NCBI GenBank assembly: GCA_019009955.1
Contig: CM032230.1
Location: 124,703,501-124,767,500 of the forward strand
DNA: 64,000 nucleotides
Reading direction: 5' to 3'
From: Riptortus pedestris
Lineage: Eukaryota > Arthropoda > Insecta > Hemiptera > Alydidae
How positions within the stretch are numbered: the first letter of the stretch is position 1; every line of letters starts with the position of its first letter. The notes beneath the pieces are model-generated. The model was given only the letters and a program-made list of their open reading frames with translations. It made no database searches and was not told the DNA's origin. The position numbers were made by a program, and so were the translations under genes. This document shows, piece by piece, positions 1 through 10,837 of the stretch.

Positions 1-430
1 TAAGCCTTAGATGTAATAGTTCTTTTAGGTTTTCGTTATTTTATTAACTTATTAAGATTGAAAGATGTTTTTTGCACTTTTAGCAGTTAATTCCAATAGT
101 TTGCTCTCATAGTATATCTATTTATATGTTGACTAGGTAAGTGTGTGCTTTAAAATAAGACAGCCCCCCCCCCTCTATTTTTTCTGTGATATTTATTTTT
201 ATTTTTAGTTCTATTGTTGGTCTTTAACTTATTCTTACGTATTTTTATTTGGGTTCTCTTCCTTTTTATTAGGATAAGGTTGTTATTTTAAATACTTTTG
301 GTTGCATGATTTATCATATGGTTTTTGTTTAAGTCAATAGGCACTGAAGATGGAGATCTTGATCTCAAATTGCACTATGTGTAAATAAACGCATTGCAGA
401 CGAAAACATGTCTGATTTCTACGCCCAGAT
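1..430. other. AT-rich sequence without recognised feature
   Basis: No long reading frame or family motif is recognised. The stretch contains a short C run at 164-174 and leads into a (TA)n tract. Confidence 0.5.
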
Positions 431-431
431 A

Positions 432-433
432 TA

Positions 434-485
<52 letters not shown>
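432..485. repeat. (TA)n microsatellite
   Basis: An almost pure TA tract that directly abuts the 5' end of the HLT2 Helitron-like copy that follows. HLT2 copies in this window are regularly bordered by TA tracts, as expected for an element that inserts between A and T. Confidence 0.95.
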
Positions 486-490
<5 letters not shown>

Positions 491-1446
491 GTAACCTCTG
501 TCTGTACATTGATTTTTTTCGCGAAATTTCACGACAACATTTCCTTTCACATGTCATTGACACCATATCTGCATTTTGTTTCTTTCGTGTGTGTTTGTTT
601 GTTTGTTTGTTACCTTTTCACGTATAAACGGCTAAACCGAATTTTATGAAACTTGGTATGTATATTACTACTAGCCCAACTTTGACTTTAGGCTATATTA
701 ATTTTCTCTGAGACGAACAGGAGTGGGGGTTATAAGGGAAGCCTGAAATTAAAAATAGCGATATTTCGCTCTCTATTGGTTTTTCGGTAAATATGCACAT
801 GACAAAAGTTGTTTATTTTGTTATTTAGAGTTACTTTTGTTATATACACTTTTGTCGTATACCTAAGTATAAAGGCGTTATACGCTAAAAATGATAGCGG
901 AAGTCAACAATTTTATTTGGCACAAAAGACTCAACCGAACTAAACCAAACTCGGTATGTGAATTAGCACTAATGTCTTCCTTATAATAAGCCATACTAAC
1001 ATTTCTAGGGACGGGCAGGAGTGGGGGTTATAAGGGAGGCCTGAAATTAAAAATATTGATATTTCGTCTCCTATTGGGGTTTCGGCAAATATGCACATAA
1101 CAAAGTTTATTTTATTATTTAGTGAAATTTGCTCAACAATTCATTGGAACTACAAGGTACCACACCGGGAAAAACTAATTCAAATGTATGTTAATATTTT
1201 GTGCTTAATAATTCAAATCTATGCATAATGCACAGGAAACGGGAAATATGACAATATGGAGAACAGTGAAGTCTTACATAAAAAAATAATTTTATTATTA
1301 ACAAATCCACAGAAACGACGGGTATTTAAACTAAGCACTGGGACGGGTAAATGTCAAAATATTGTGCAAAGTAAAGCCTTGCCAAAAAAATACCCTCACC
1401 ATTCAGCCTCAAATCAATTCCCGAGCGAAGCCGGGTATCTGAGCTA

Positions 1447-1447
<1 letters not shown>
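485..1447 (+). mobile_element. HLT2 Helitron-like non-autonomous element
   Basis: The copy begins AAAATTGTAACCTCTGTC immediately after a TA tract and ends in a hairpin-like CCCGAGCGAAGCCGGG (1420-1435) followed by TATCTGAG and CTAG, with TATATA directly after. A 3' hairpin followed by CTRR and a T is the canonical Helitron terminus. The interior holds a (GTTT)n run near 592-611 and two imperfect copies of a repeat of about 310 bp (around 640-960 and 950-1130). Each repeat unit carries GGAGTGGGGGTTATAAGGGA and a segment ending in GGCCTGAAATTAAAAAT. No Rep/helicase coding remains, and short reading frames inside are incidental. The exact 5' terminus (Helitrons usually start TC) is not certain. 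Confidence 0.6.

Positions 1448-1493
<46 letters not shown>
1447..1493. repeat. (TA)n microsatellite
   Basis: Pure TA repeat starting directly at the 3' CTAG terminus of the preceding HLT2 element. Confidence 0.95.
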
Positions 1494-1500
<7 letters not shown>

Positions 1501-1502
1501 AA

Positions 1503-2003
1503 AGTGCGCCAAGCGGGGTTGCGTCAACTAAGCAGATCTCAAAGGGTAAGACTTCAATGAGAACAATATTTGGTATTTGAGTGAGATAAGTAGAATTTAG
1601 GGGTTTGCGAGACTGAAAACTAAAAAAATGCAAATATCTTAGTTAATAATCAAGATAGTGAAAAATGTACATAAGAACATTTATAGATCATTACATTTAC
1701 AATAAGATTAGTTCTACACAATTTTTGGATCAGACGCATAATAACGGAGTTATTAAGAATTTTCGAAATTCACGCCCTCTAACCCCCCCCCCCCCCTCCC
1801 CCTGGTCCGATTTCAGCAATTAACTAACTTGATATTTCTTTTTACATAAGACGATTATGTACCATGTTTGGTAACGCTTATGAATGGACCTCATTTTCGT
1901 CATCTCGTAGGTAGAATCGATGGGCATTGAACAAAAAATTTCGAAAATCGCTTTATGAGTTCGACCTCACTAGCTGATTCCCCTTAAGTGAACTCTGCTA
2001 AAA
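1503..2003 (-). mobile_element. HLN1 Helentron-like copy, TA tract deleted
   Basis: Read on the minus strand, this copy starts at TTTAGCAGA...(2003) and ends near 1503 with a decayed hairpin (ACGCAACCCCGCTTGGCGCAC). It keeps the conserved 5' block (AATGAGGTCCATTCATAAG), the C/G-rich run (1785-1803) and the AATATCTCCG-type core. The (TA)n tract and CTCTAGCGG block are deleted. Confidence 0.75.
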
Positions 2004-2005
2004 TA

Positions 2006-2044
2006 GCCTCAATAGCTGATTTAGCTTAGAGGAAATCTGCTAAT
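2006..2044 (-). mobile_element. HLN1 5'-end fragment
   Basis: A second partial 5' terminus (CCTCAATAGCTGATTTAGC ... AAATCTGCTAA) directly follows the previous copy in the same orientation. The 5' end was therefore locally duplicated, or two insertions lie side by side. Confidence 0.6.
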
Positions 2045-3680
2045 AAGACGAAGGGAGTGCGTAGACTCTCGCCACGTGAGAGCGAGCTATAGTACAGCAT
2101 ATATACCGAGGGCAACTGCTATCAGCTCGAGGAGGGCCGGTGTCTCCAACAGTCTATATCTGTGGCTTCATACAGCCCCTGATCATACCGGAACGAAGAG
2201 TACCTTACAGCCACTACTGTTAGGGGACGACTTTGCCCTCCTTTTGACATTTTTTTTAATGAGATAAGAGTTCATCCCCTTATCAGTTCACAGATTTCCT
2301 AATTTCGATTTATATATTTTTGAAATCATAAAGGTGACTTTTTGATGGATATTAATGGCGAGGAGTTATTCCAACTTAATTTTTGTTGATCATGAAAATT
2401 TACAGTTCGTTTTTGAGCCTACCAAATTATCTTCATGATGAGCCCCACATCCTGAGGTTTAGCGGTCTGCATAATCCTATCGTTCTACTTCTCAAGCTCC
2501 ACAACGTTCCAGGTCATAAGGCTAATTCAGAACTTTGCAGAGCCTAGTTAAGAGTATTGTCAGAGGAAATTAATGTCAGGTATTTCAAATTGGACGTCAC
2601 GACAATGGCAATTTCTCGTCTAATAATAGACAACAAAAACTCTTTGTCAAACATTGTTGATCAAGTACTTCAAGGAAAAATACCCTTACAGCTATCTTTT
2701 GTACTGCCTTTTATCAGTGTTTTCAATGAAAATTGTGCAACTTAATGTCTTTATTAAGTGAACAGAGAACAAGTAACAAGCTGAATATTCGAAATCTATT
2801 TACCAAGCAACATATCTTATATTGAGATTACAAGATACAATACATTAATATTTGAAGAACGATATCTTCCAGCACGGACACATAAATCGTCGGGCTTTTC
2901 ATGTCTACCAACGGCGACAGCACAGAGGTCGTAGGGGCCCGCCATGGCAGTTTTTTACAAATTATATTTACTCTATTTATTATATGTGAGGGGCTAAATA
3001 CAAAATCAGAAAAGGCAGTTTTGGGCGAATCCAATTTTAAAACTGAGATATTTAGAAGGTGCCTTGTTTGAAAAGTTGGCTGATGACCCGAACTCGTTTT
3101 TAAATTATTTTCGTATTAGCACAAGAAAATTTGATTTGATATTATATAATTTCATTAATAAGATCAAGAAGTAAGATATTCTATTTAGAATGATCAAACC
3201 CCTTGACAAAATTCTGACAGTGGCTTTAAGGTAATTTATTTTATGCAACAATAAATAAATATTAAAACCAAATTATTTTATTTTGGGTTATACTAGGGAT
3301 TATCAAATCTACACATAAAACATTTATTTATTTGTTTGATTGTTTGGTGTCAGGCAATTTTAGCGATTTACACCCTTTATCGCATAACCAAATGGTAAAA
3401 TTTCTCCAAATTATTCAATGTAGTTATTAAATTTATTGTTGCAGCTTGGCGATAACAATAGTGCAAAATAAAATAAAGTAGAAACTAATTGAAAAATAAA
3501 AAAAACTATTAAAACAGAAAAAAAAACCTATGAAAGGAGGAGGATGTATGAAGAGGAAACAGCAAACAAAACATGAATAATTGGTAAAAAACAAGAACAA
3601 AAAAAAAAACGAAACAAAAACGTAATCAAAACAAAATATTTTATAAAAGTTATTAAAAATATAATTAGCAATTTATAATA
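2045..3680. other. Unassigned sequence
   Basis: No recognisable gene or repeat family. Reading frames here are 60-70 codons, have no recognised motif, and are best treated as chance. The part from 3380 is strongly A-rich on the plus strand and runs into a CA microsatellite. Confidence 0.5.
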
Positions 3681-3687
3681 AATAAAC

Positions 3688-3724
3688 ACACACAAACACA
3701 CACACACACACACACGCACGCTCA

Positions 3725-3769
<45 letters not shown>
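3688..3769. repeat. (CA)n microsatellite, interrupted
   Basis: CA repeat with variant units (CAAACA, CACGCACGCTCACGCA) in its centre. The opposite-strand VCVC reading frame is only this repeat translated. Confidence 0.95.
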
Positions 3770-3770
<1 letters not shown>

Positions 3771-5150
3771 AAGAAGAGGTTGGGTACTATATAAGTGTGT
3801 AAATGTGTGCTTGTTTTAAATATGGTAATAAAACGTCTAGATGTGTACTATCGTTGTTTACACATAAAACAGAAATTTAAGCTAATTCTCTAAGACAATT
3901 ATCAAATAAAAATAACACGTACAAAGAAATGGAAAAATAATTACTTAATAAGCATTATTTATTATGTCCACAGATGAAACATCAAATATTTTTTTTATAC
4001 TCGTTAGTTTAAAATAATTTGTCAAAAGGCTTTGAGAAGGTTGGCTGAGATTTGATGGAGGCTCCATGTGCTTTGATGGAGAAGGTAATAATTGATAATC
4101 AAAACATTAAAGGGAACTTTGATTCGAGTCCGACTGGCTGACTTCAAGAGATGGCAAAGGAGTATTAACATATTGTGATGTTGGTGTATAAAGATGCTGA
4201 AGCTCATTTGAAAAATGCTTTTTATTAATTTTTTTTTTTTTTATAGTAGTAGTTTTTGTTTGGTAGTGATCATTTGAAATTCTGGTAATTCTTATCACTC
4301 ATTTAACGTGTATATGGCAGAAGATATAATATTTGGGGGCGGAGCATTTTTTTTAGTTCAGATGCTCGTAGTGTCGACACGATATCGACATGTCGGCGAC
4401 TGTGAAAGAATTGAACTACATGAGATTAACCCTTCTGGAAAATATCGTTATCTTGCCGGTTAGTGGGAAACTCATTTGTCGGTAATTTTTGTTAATTAAA
4501 TGGATTCTCTGTTATGCATCGTATGATCTAAATTTAAACGAATTTGGCGGGTCTATAGTTTGAATTTGCCGTGTATTTTGAGATTTAGATATCTGTAAAT
4601 CCCTCTCTAAAGATTCTAGATGTGAAGGGTCAGCTTAGTTCCTCATGACTCCTGTTCTCATTATTGCAGTTTTCGTCCGTGTCCTGTTCTCCTGATCTGT
4701 GGGAATCCGTTTTCGTTCGACGATTCAAGCTGAAATGTGTCTTGACTGCAGGTACGTGGTCTGAGTATCGCAGGGAGAGTGTTGAGATACTCAGGCTGTA
4801 GCTAGAATAGTTTTAACAAAATAAATAGCTGTAATGACCATAAATAAATAATAAATCATAGACATGCTATCAACTTAACTGATATATAAACATATAAGGC
4901 TGTGACTATGCTGTCAGTACATAACCTTGAGGAAGGTTGCAACCAGTTGTCATTGTGTAACCATATCAAAATGTACCTTAATATTTAAGTCATTCTATTC
5001 TTGGCAAGTACAAATAACACAAATCAGTATTTAAATAGCAATTTACAATATATGTATTATGCAGTACCTGTTTACAGCCCTGATCTCGAAATATTGGCCT
5101 ATATTTCATTCATTAAGATTGACCTACAGCTACAAGCCTCAACAAACAAC
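3770..5150. other. Unassigned sequence
   Basis: Mostly complex AT-rich DNA with a T run at 4230-4242. No family motif or convincing coding region is seen. Confidence 0.45.
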
Positions 5151-5190
5151 CACAGCATATGTATATATATATTTATATATATATATATAT

Positions 5191-5747
5191 ACTAGCTAAG
5201 GTACCCGGCTTATTAGCTACTACAGCCTAGCTAAGGTACTAACTATGGTATTAGCTAAGGTACAGCTTATTATCATGGAGCAGCTACTGCTAATCCACAT
5301 ACTGAATTTTCTTTAGTTCGGCTGAGTCTTTTGTGACAAAATTGTTGACTTCCGCTGTAGTTTTTAACGTATAACTCATTTATTCTTAGGTATACGACAA
5401 AAGTGTATATAACAAACATTACTCCAAATAACAAAATAAACAACTTTTATTATGTGTCTATTTGCCGAAAAAGCAAGAGGAAACGAAATATCGCGATTTT
5501 TATTTTCAGGCCTCTCTCATAACCCCCACTCCTGTTCGGCTCAGGTAATTTTAACAGAGCTTAAAGTCTAAGTTGGGTTAGTAGTAATATACATACCTAG
5601 TTTCATAAAATTCAGTTCAGCCGTGTATGAAAAGGTAACAAACGAACACCAAAGAAGCAAAATGCAGTTATGGTGTCTATGACATGTGAAACGAAAGGTT
5701 ATCGTGAAATTTCGAGAAAAAAAAATCAATGTACAAACAGAGGTTAC

Positions 5748-5752
<5 letters not shown>
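5191..5752 (-). mobile_element. HLT2 Helitron-like copy, single internal unit
   Basis: Minus-strand copy lying between two TA tracts (5163-5191 and 5751-5788). Read on the minus strand it begins ATTGTAACCTCTGTTTGTAC and ends ...CCGGGTACCTTAGCTAGT, so the CTAG|T terminus is kept, but half of the terminal hairpin is deleted. It carries one internal repeat unit (GGAGTGGGGGTTATGAGAGA). Motifs TAGCTAAGGTAC recur three times near the 3' end (5193-5265), a local amplification of the terminus. Confidence 0.6.

Positions 5753-5788
<36 letters not shown>
5751..5788. repeat. (TA)n microsatellite
   Basis: TA tract bordering the 5' end of the adjacent HLT2 copy. Confidence 0.95.
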
Positions 5789-5792
<4 letters not shown>

Positions 5793-6386
5793 TTCACCTT
5801 ATTAGTTTCTAGTCTTCAGTGAGCCCCACTCCTGCTCATGCGGAACTCTGATTTGCTCCCTGGAAATGAAATCTGAACCTAATCTATATTAAAGAAGAAA
5901 AGCATTTTTGTTTAATTCCAGATTTAGTTTCTTCTGTTCTAGTCGGGTCGCTAGTCTACTGAACCATTTTATCTTTGAAGGAATGTTTGGTGTATTAGTG
6001 TTGCCTGTATAAGCTGGGCGACAGGGCTGTTTTGTCTGAGTAGTCTATATATACCGGCCCTGTAAACTTAGCGGATTCTTCTTATGTCGGCTCCCGGGGT
6101 TCGCCCGTAATTCTCAAGGCGCCGCCTCCCGGAGCTGCCCATCTCTGATTTAGAGTTCTTTGAAGAGAACAGAGTTATTTTGGAAGTTAAATGGATTTCT
6201 GGAATGGAAATGTAAACCACGCCAAAATATGGTAGGGAAAACATATTCCTGCACGAAAGCAGTGAAAGGAGTCCATAGAACAAAAAATCCGACACGAGGG
6301 ATAAACTAAGATTCCTGACAGTAGGAATGACCAACTGCCAAGATGATGTCATATATCCCTTATTTATAAAAAAACAACAAAAAAAC
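5789..6386. other. Unassigned sequence with a 108-codon minus-strand frame
   Basis: The minus-strand frame 6394-6068 has no recognisable domain. It begins inside the A-rich flank of an HLN1 insertion, so it is more likely chance than a gene. Confidence 0.4.
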
Positions 6387-6771
6387 TCCATCACGCAGGG
6401 GCTACTTAATCAAAGCAGATTTCCCACGTGCCGTATTTGCATTATCTCAAGACGTAAAATTTCAATGAGAATAATATTTGGTATTTAAGCTTCAAATAAA
6501 GTGCTTCATAACTGCGTATTGTTAATAATGCATGAGTAGGAGAGGGAGTTTGCTCGAAGCCGAAAACTAAAAAATTCAATTATATTGGTTAACAATCAAG
6601 ATAGCGAAAAAACGTACATAACAATATTAATAGAACATTACATTTTCAACAAGTTTGGTTCTATAAAATATTTCGCTCCTACACATAATAAAGGAGATAT
6701 TAATGATTTTCAGAATTCCCCAATGATTACGACCTCTATAACTGATTTTCCTTAGGGGAAATCTGCTAAAA
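6387..6771 (-). mobile_element. HLN1 copy, type A, internally deleted
   Basis: Both ends are present on the minus strand: TTTTAGCAGATTTCCCCTAA at 6771 and GGGAAATCTGCTTTG...GCCCCTGCGTGATGG at 6387. The segment between the 5' block and the AATATCTCC core, including the TA tract and TCTAGCGG block, is missing. The 5' block joins directly to GGGAATTCTGAAAATC. Confidence 0.8.
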
Positions 6772-6789
6772 GTTTGAATATGACTTCAA

Positions 6790-6850
6790 AGGCCGTCACG
6801 CAAGAGCTCCGTGAACTAAGCAGATTTCTACTGTGCTGGTAAGACACATA
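6790..6850 (-). mobile_element. HLN1 3'-end fragment
   Basis: A terminal piece (GGCCGTCACGCAAGAGCTCC then AAGCAGATTTC) with the type D continuation CTGGTAAGACACA. The rest of the copy is absent. Confidence 0.65.
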
Positions 6851-7012
6851 TCTGGCCACACTATCGTATTTTCTGTCCATAATACGTTTAAGAAATAAAA
6901 AAAAGTAAATGTTTAATTAAAAATATTTTTGTTTAGATTTTTTAATAAATGTCTTTAATTGTTTAAATTTAAGTAATGGCGTTGTTTGTAGTCAATCAGT
7001 ATATGTTTACTT

Positions 7013-7196
7013 TCAGGAGATCTCCCTTAAGAAAAATCAGCTATCGAGGTTGTACTCCAGATGTGATTTCCGAAAAATTTCTTCAAATGGCCATCGATCC
7101 TCCCCAGGAGATAACGAAAATATTGTTGCGAAAATTAAATACATGAATAATCCTTCAGAGTGAGAGAGAGTCGCATATTTGGAAAGTGTGACGTAG
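7013..7196 (+). mobile_element. HLN1 5' part, split from its remainder by a probable LTR
   Basis: Conserved 5' block: GGAGATCTCCCTTAAGAAAA, ATCGAGGTTGTACTC, GGCCATCGATCCTCCCCAGG. The element resumes with a TA tract and CTGTTAACGCTATAGCGGTC at 7741, so the 538 bp in between interrupted it. Confidence 0.65.
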
Positions 7197-7734
7197 ATCA
7201 AAGAAGCCGACAGGAAGTTCTAGCTCCTTATAGACCCGTCCAGCCCAGCGTCGAAGTGTCCAGACAATTCCCCTTTGATGTATGCCGACTACCTATATAA
7301 ATAACCAGCCAGCTGCGAGCAAGTCAGTTTTATTCTCACCTGTCTTGATGTTCACATCAGTGCTTAAGTCCGACTTAGTGCAGTGCGGTAAAGTGTTTTT
7401 ATAAGAACACCAGTGTTGTGCCGTGACTGTAAGTAACAGTTTAGTGCCGTGTTTAAGACAGTGCAGTGCCGCGAAGTAAAGGACAGTGCAGTGCCGTCTT
7501 TCTGTGAATTTCAGTGAGCGTGAGTGAATTGTTGGACTGTGTAATCTGAAGAACAGTGACGCTATCAGTGTATACTGTGAGTAGTAATTCATAATAATTA
7601 CCAAGTGTATCGTGCATTGTGATATAAATTGTCCAGTGATAAAAACTGTGAAACTTGCGAGTATTTAATTTTGCAATCCAAAAGAACTCTTATTAACAAC
7701 GTTTATTACTGGTTTTGGTAATAAAAACGTAACA
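7197..7734 (+). mobile_element. Probable solo LTR (Gypsy-like)
   Basis: The block separates two halves of one HLN1 element. It starts TGTGACG and ends CGTAACA, a 6-of-7 inverted match of TG...CA type. It has a TATA box (TATATAA, 7294-7300) and, 30 bp downstream, an arthropod-type initiator TCAGTT (7324-7329), followed by several AGTGCAGTGCCG direct repeats and an AATAAA at the 3' end. This is the layout of an LTR with promoter and polyadenylation signal. I could not find a clear target duplication: ATAT at 7185-7188 and 7735-7738 is weak in this AT-rich context. Alternatively, it is a host promoter and 5' exon. No internal gag-pol sequence follows. Confidence 0.5.
7294..7329 (+). promoter_or_regulatory. 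TATA box plus initiator within probable LTR
   Basis: TATATAA followed 30 bp later by TCAGTT, the spacing of an arthropod RNA polymerase II core promoter. It lies inside the probable solo LTR. Confidence 0.5.
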
Positions 7735-7740
<6 letters not shown>

Positions 7741-7786
<46 letters not shown>

Positions 7787-8524
7787 TTATCTGTTAACGC
7801 TATAGCGGTCGCGAACTAATGATCAAGATCGTTAATGGCTGAAATAAGACCGGTGGGGGAGTTTAGAGGGGAATTTTGAAAATTCGAAATATCACCGTTA
7901 CTATACCGTTGGATCGAAAAATATATAGATCCAATATTATTGACAATATTTTTAAAGTTGAGTGACCTATAAATGTTGTTCTGCGCATATTTTCTGTATC
8001 ATGAATATTAACCGAGATATTTGGATTTTATTGTTTTCGGCTTTCAATAAACCACTGCTGTTATATCATGAACCACTTCATTACAAGTGTAAATACCAAA
8101 TATTGTTGTCATTGAACTTTTACTTTGTGATATATATGCAAACCCGTTCTATTGATACCCCACCCCTTCTTTTGTTCTTGGATTACTAAAATTTGAGAGA
8201 TTGTGATCAAAATTATTTTGATTCATTATAAATTAGAGCGCTAGTTGTAGTAAATAGTTTTCAATATATTTAATATGTTATATTCATATATATTGCATTC
8301 ATTGTTTTTCTTTCAGTCTAGAATATTTCTATCTATCTTTCAGATCTGAGAGATTGACTGACCTGTTATTTTACAATACAGACGGTTTTCGTTGAAGAGA
8401 TAATTAACTTGTAAATCGACTGACAGATTTCTCATTACCGTTTGTATTCACTTAATATTCACGGTGGTGTTACCAGTAAGTAGATTTATCTATCGTAAAC
8501 CTTCACGTGGGAAATCTGCTTAGT
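7741..8524 (+). mobile_element. HLN1 copy, type C, right part of split element
   Basis: Continues the element begun at 7013: TA tract (7743-7782), CTGTTAACGCTATAGCGGTC, G-run, AATATCACCGTTACTATACC core, ATTAACCGAGATATTTGG, and the type C 3' half with CACGGTGGTGTTACCAG and TTCACGTGGGAAATCTGCTT. It stops at CTTAGT (8524) before the terminal hairpin and is directly joined to an inverted second copy. Confidence 0.8.
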
Positions 8525-8527
8525 AAA

Positions 8528-8869
8528 TCCGGTAACACCACCGTGAAAGTTAAGAGAATAAATTCAAACGGTAATAAGAAATTTTCGAAATTCCTCCCTA
8601 CTAAACCCCCTATCCCTGGTCCGATTCAGCCGTTGACGAACTTGATCTTTATTTTTACATAAAACGACTAAATATAGAGTTAGGTAACGATTAAACATTA
8701 ATTTTAAGCGACCACTGGAACGGTAACACACAAATATATATGCAGTTTTGGACGACCCCATTTTTGTCATCTCCTAGGTGAGATCGATGGACATTTGAAG
8801 AAAAAATTCGAAAATCGCGTCGTGACTACGACCTCAATAGCTGACTTCCCTTAAGGGAAATCTGCTAGA
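8528..8869 (-). mobile_element. HLN1 copy forming an inverted pair with the preceding one
   Basis: A minus-strand copy missing its 3' terminus and AT-rich 3' core. It starts with the reverse complement of the type C motif (CCGGTAACACCACCGTGAAA) and ends at 8869 with the 5' terminus GCAGATTTCCCTTAAGGGAA. Together with the copy to its left it makes a tail-to-tail palindrome centred near 8500. Confidence 0.8.
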
Positions 8870-9802
8870 AGAAAGGATTCAAAATTCAAAAAGGCAAAAC
8901 ACTCCCAATATTACTGCATATTTTGAAATAGAATTGCGAAATGGCAATTTAGCTTGCAAAATGAGCCTCACGTAAATAATATGTAAATATTGTCATATTG
9001 CATTCGAGATAAGCTGTCCCGCCTCAAGGTATATTTATATTTACATAAAATATTTACTCGTCATAATAAATAGTTTGAAATAATTGGTTTTTCCTTGCAT
9101 GCAAGCGACACTAATTATTAATACCTATAACTACGCTATGTATAATTGTAGATGCCCTTCAAAAATTATACCCGGCGTAGGTAGATACGACCACCCAACG
9201 CGCTTTCTATGAAACTATCGTCTGGAAATGTAATGACGGTATTTAATAGCATTTAGAATTAAATTTCTAAACACGAAATGGATTACTACTGGTTTACTCA
9301 ATTTGTCTTAGATATATATAATATAAACATACTTTACTGTTAGCATATAAGGACGGATTGAGCAATAAAGTGAATAAATTATAATAGTTACAATCATTGC
9401 CTGTAAATCAAGGAATATTTGTTTAGTAGTGCTCGTGCATAATTTAATAGATGGGTTTACTATTTGTAAACGTTCAAATATGTTTATCTTACATAGAAGT
9501 AAATGATATTGTAATTATAAGACTATAAAGGAATACTAGAAGCGAAAAGTAAGCAGATTTCTGACTTACTGCTTTGAAAAAAAGAAGAAAAAAAACGTAT
9601 AAAAGAACAGTTGTAGAACATAAAATGTTTTTGAAAACTGTTTATCTAATAATTGTCCACGTTCATTGTTTTCTTTGTTAACGACCTAAACAAAATTTCC
9701 ACACAAAGAGGAAGATATTTTTATATGAATTTTGTAGATTTTAAGAAATGATTTTAAAGAGTTAAGTCATTTTCTAGATTCTTCATTATGCCCCTTTTCA
9801 AC
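8870..9802. other. Unassigned AT-rich sequence
   Basis: No family motif or convincing gene seen. Confidence 0.45.
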
Positions 9803-10323
9803 TTTTAGCAAATTTAAGGGAAAACAGCTTTTGAAGTTGTACTATTGGAGCGATTTTCAAAACAAAATCGTCAAATCTCCATCGATTCTACCCAGGATAA
9901 CATCTGGGCGGTCGCAATTTTTGTTTGTTCGTTACCAGACTCGATATTTATTCGTTAATGATAGAAATCGGACCTATCGGGAATTTTGAAATATCACCGT
10001 TACCCCGGGAGGGCGGGGAGGGGGGGAGTCGGATCGAAAAATTGTACATGATCGATCTAATTTCAAATATATTTCAGCAATGTTTTTTTTTTTTCTTGTC
10101 AAGAATATTCTTATGTTTCATCTCTGAGAGGTTTCCAGGGCTAGTTCTTTACAATTCAGGCTCTTTTCGTTGTGTGGGTAATTAAAATGTAAATTGACTG
10201 AATGATTTCTCATTGTCATTTGTATTTTTTCACTTAATATTTACGGCGGGGTTAAGTGTAAATGTATGTAGATTTATCTGTTGTAAAACTTCACGTGAGA
10301 AACCTGCTTAGTTTACACTGGAC
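9803..10323 (+). mobile_element. HLN1 copy, type C, lacking TA tract and 3' hairpin
   Basis: 5' terminus TTTAGCAAATTTAAGGG, block CCATCGATTCTACCCAGG, then a deletion that joins directly to GGCGGTCGCAATTTTTGT. The type C 3' half ends CACGTGAGAAACCTGCTTAG, but the hairpin CGCAGCCCCTGCG has been lost between GTTTACAC and TGGAC. Confidence 0.75.
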
Positions 10324-10485
10324 TTTTTTAGATATCATTTCCCTTCTGTGTGGTTTAATAATAAGCCTATTTGTTGTTTTAAATTTTTATATGTCTATTT
10401 TTTTTTATATTTGTAGTTTTTATTTTTTATTCAATTTATTCGTCTACTTTTTTGTTTAAATATATTGTCTGTAAACATTCATTTA
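10324..10485. other. T-rich stretch including first copy of a 14-bp target duplication
   Basis: T-rich sequence without coding signal. TAAACATTCATTTA at 10472-10485 is duplicated after the tiny SINE insertion that follows. Confidence 0.5.
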
Positions 10486-10530
10486 TAGCCTGAGTTGCAA
10501 AAAGTGGACGTTTATAAATAATAATAATAA
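10486..10530 (+). mobile_element. Severely 5'-truncated SINE tail (45 bp)
   Basis: Only the last part of the tRNA-derived SINE is present: TAGCCTGAGTTGCAAAAAGT, GGACG and a (TAA)n tail. It is bounded by a perfect 14-bp target site duplication, TAAACATTCATTTA (10472-10485 and 10531-10544), which proves a real retrotransposition event. Confidence 0.85.
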
Positions 10531-10545
10531 TAAACATTCATTTAA

Positions 10546-10803
10546 TATACATTAGAACATTAAGATAAATTAGATTCTTGCTCATTCTATGAAATGAAAC
10601 ATCATATCTGGTGTTTGTTTCCTTACAACACCAGACGTGGTACAGTTTTGAATTGCTTATGAAATCTATAACCACAAAATCCCCGTAAAAAGCAGCCAAA
10701 AGCAGGAAAAGTATATTAATATGAAGCAATGTACTACTTATGATTAAAGTACGAAAAACCTGTTATTTTACGTTTTTTTTTTTTTTTAAATCATGTCCAA
10801 AGT

Positions 10804-10837
<34 letters not shown>

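Noticed and set aside
3528..3767. Minus-strand frame with Val-Cys repeats
   Set aside because: Translation of the (CA)n microsatellite.
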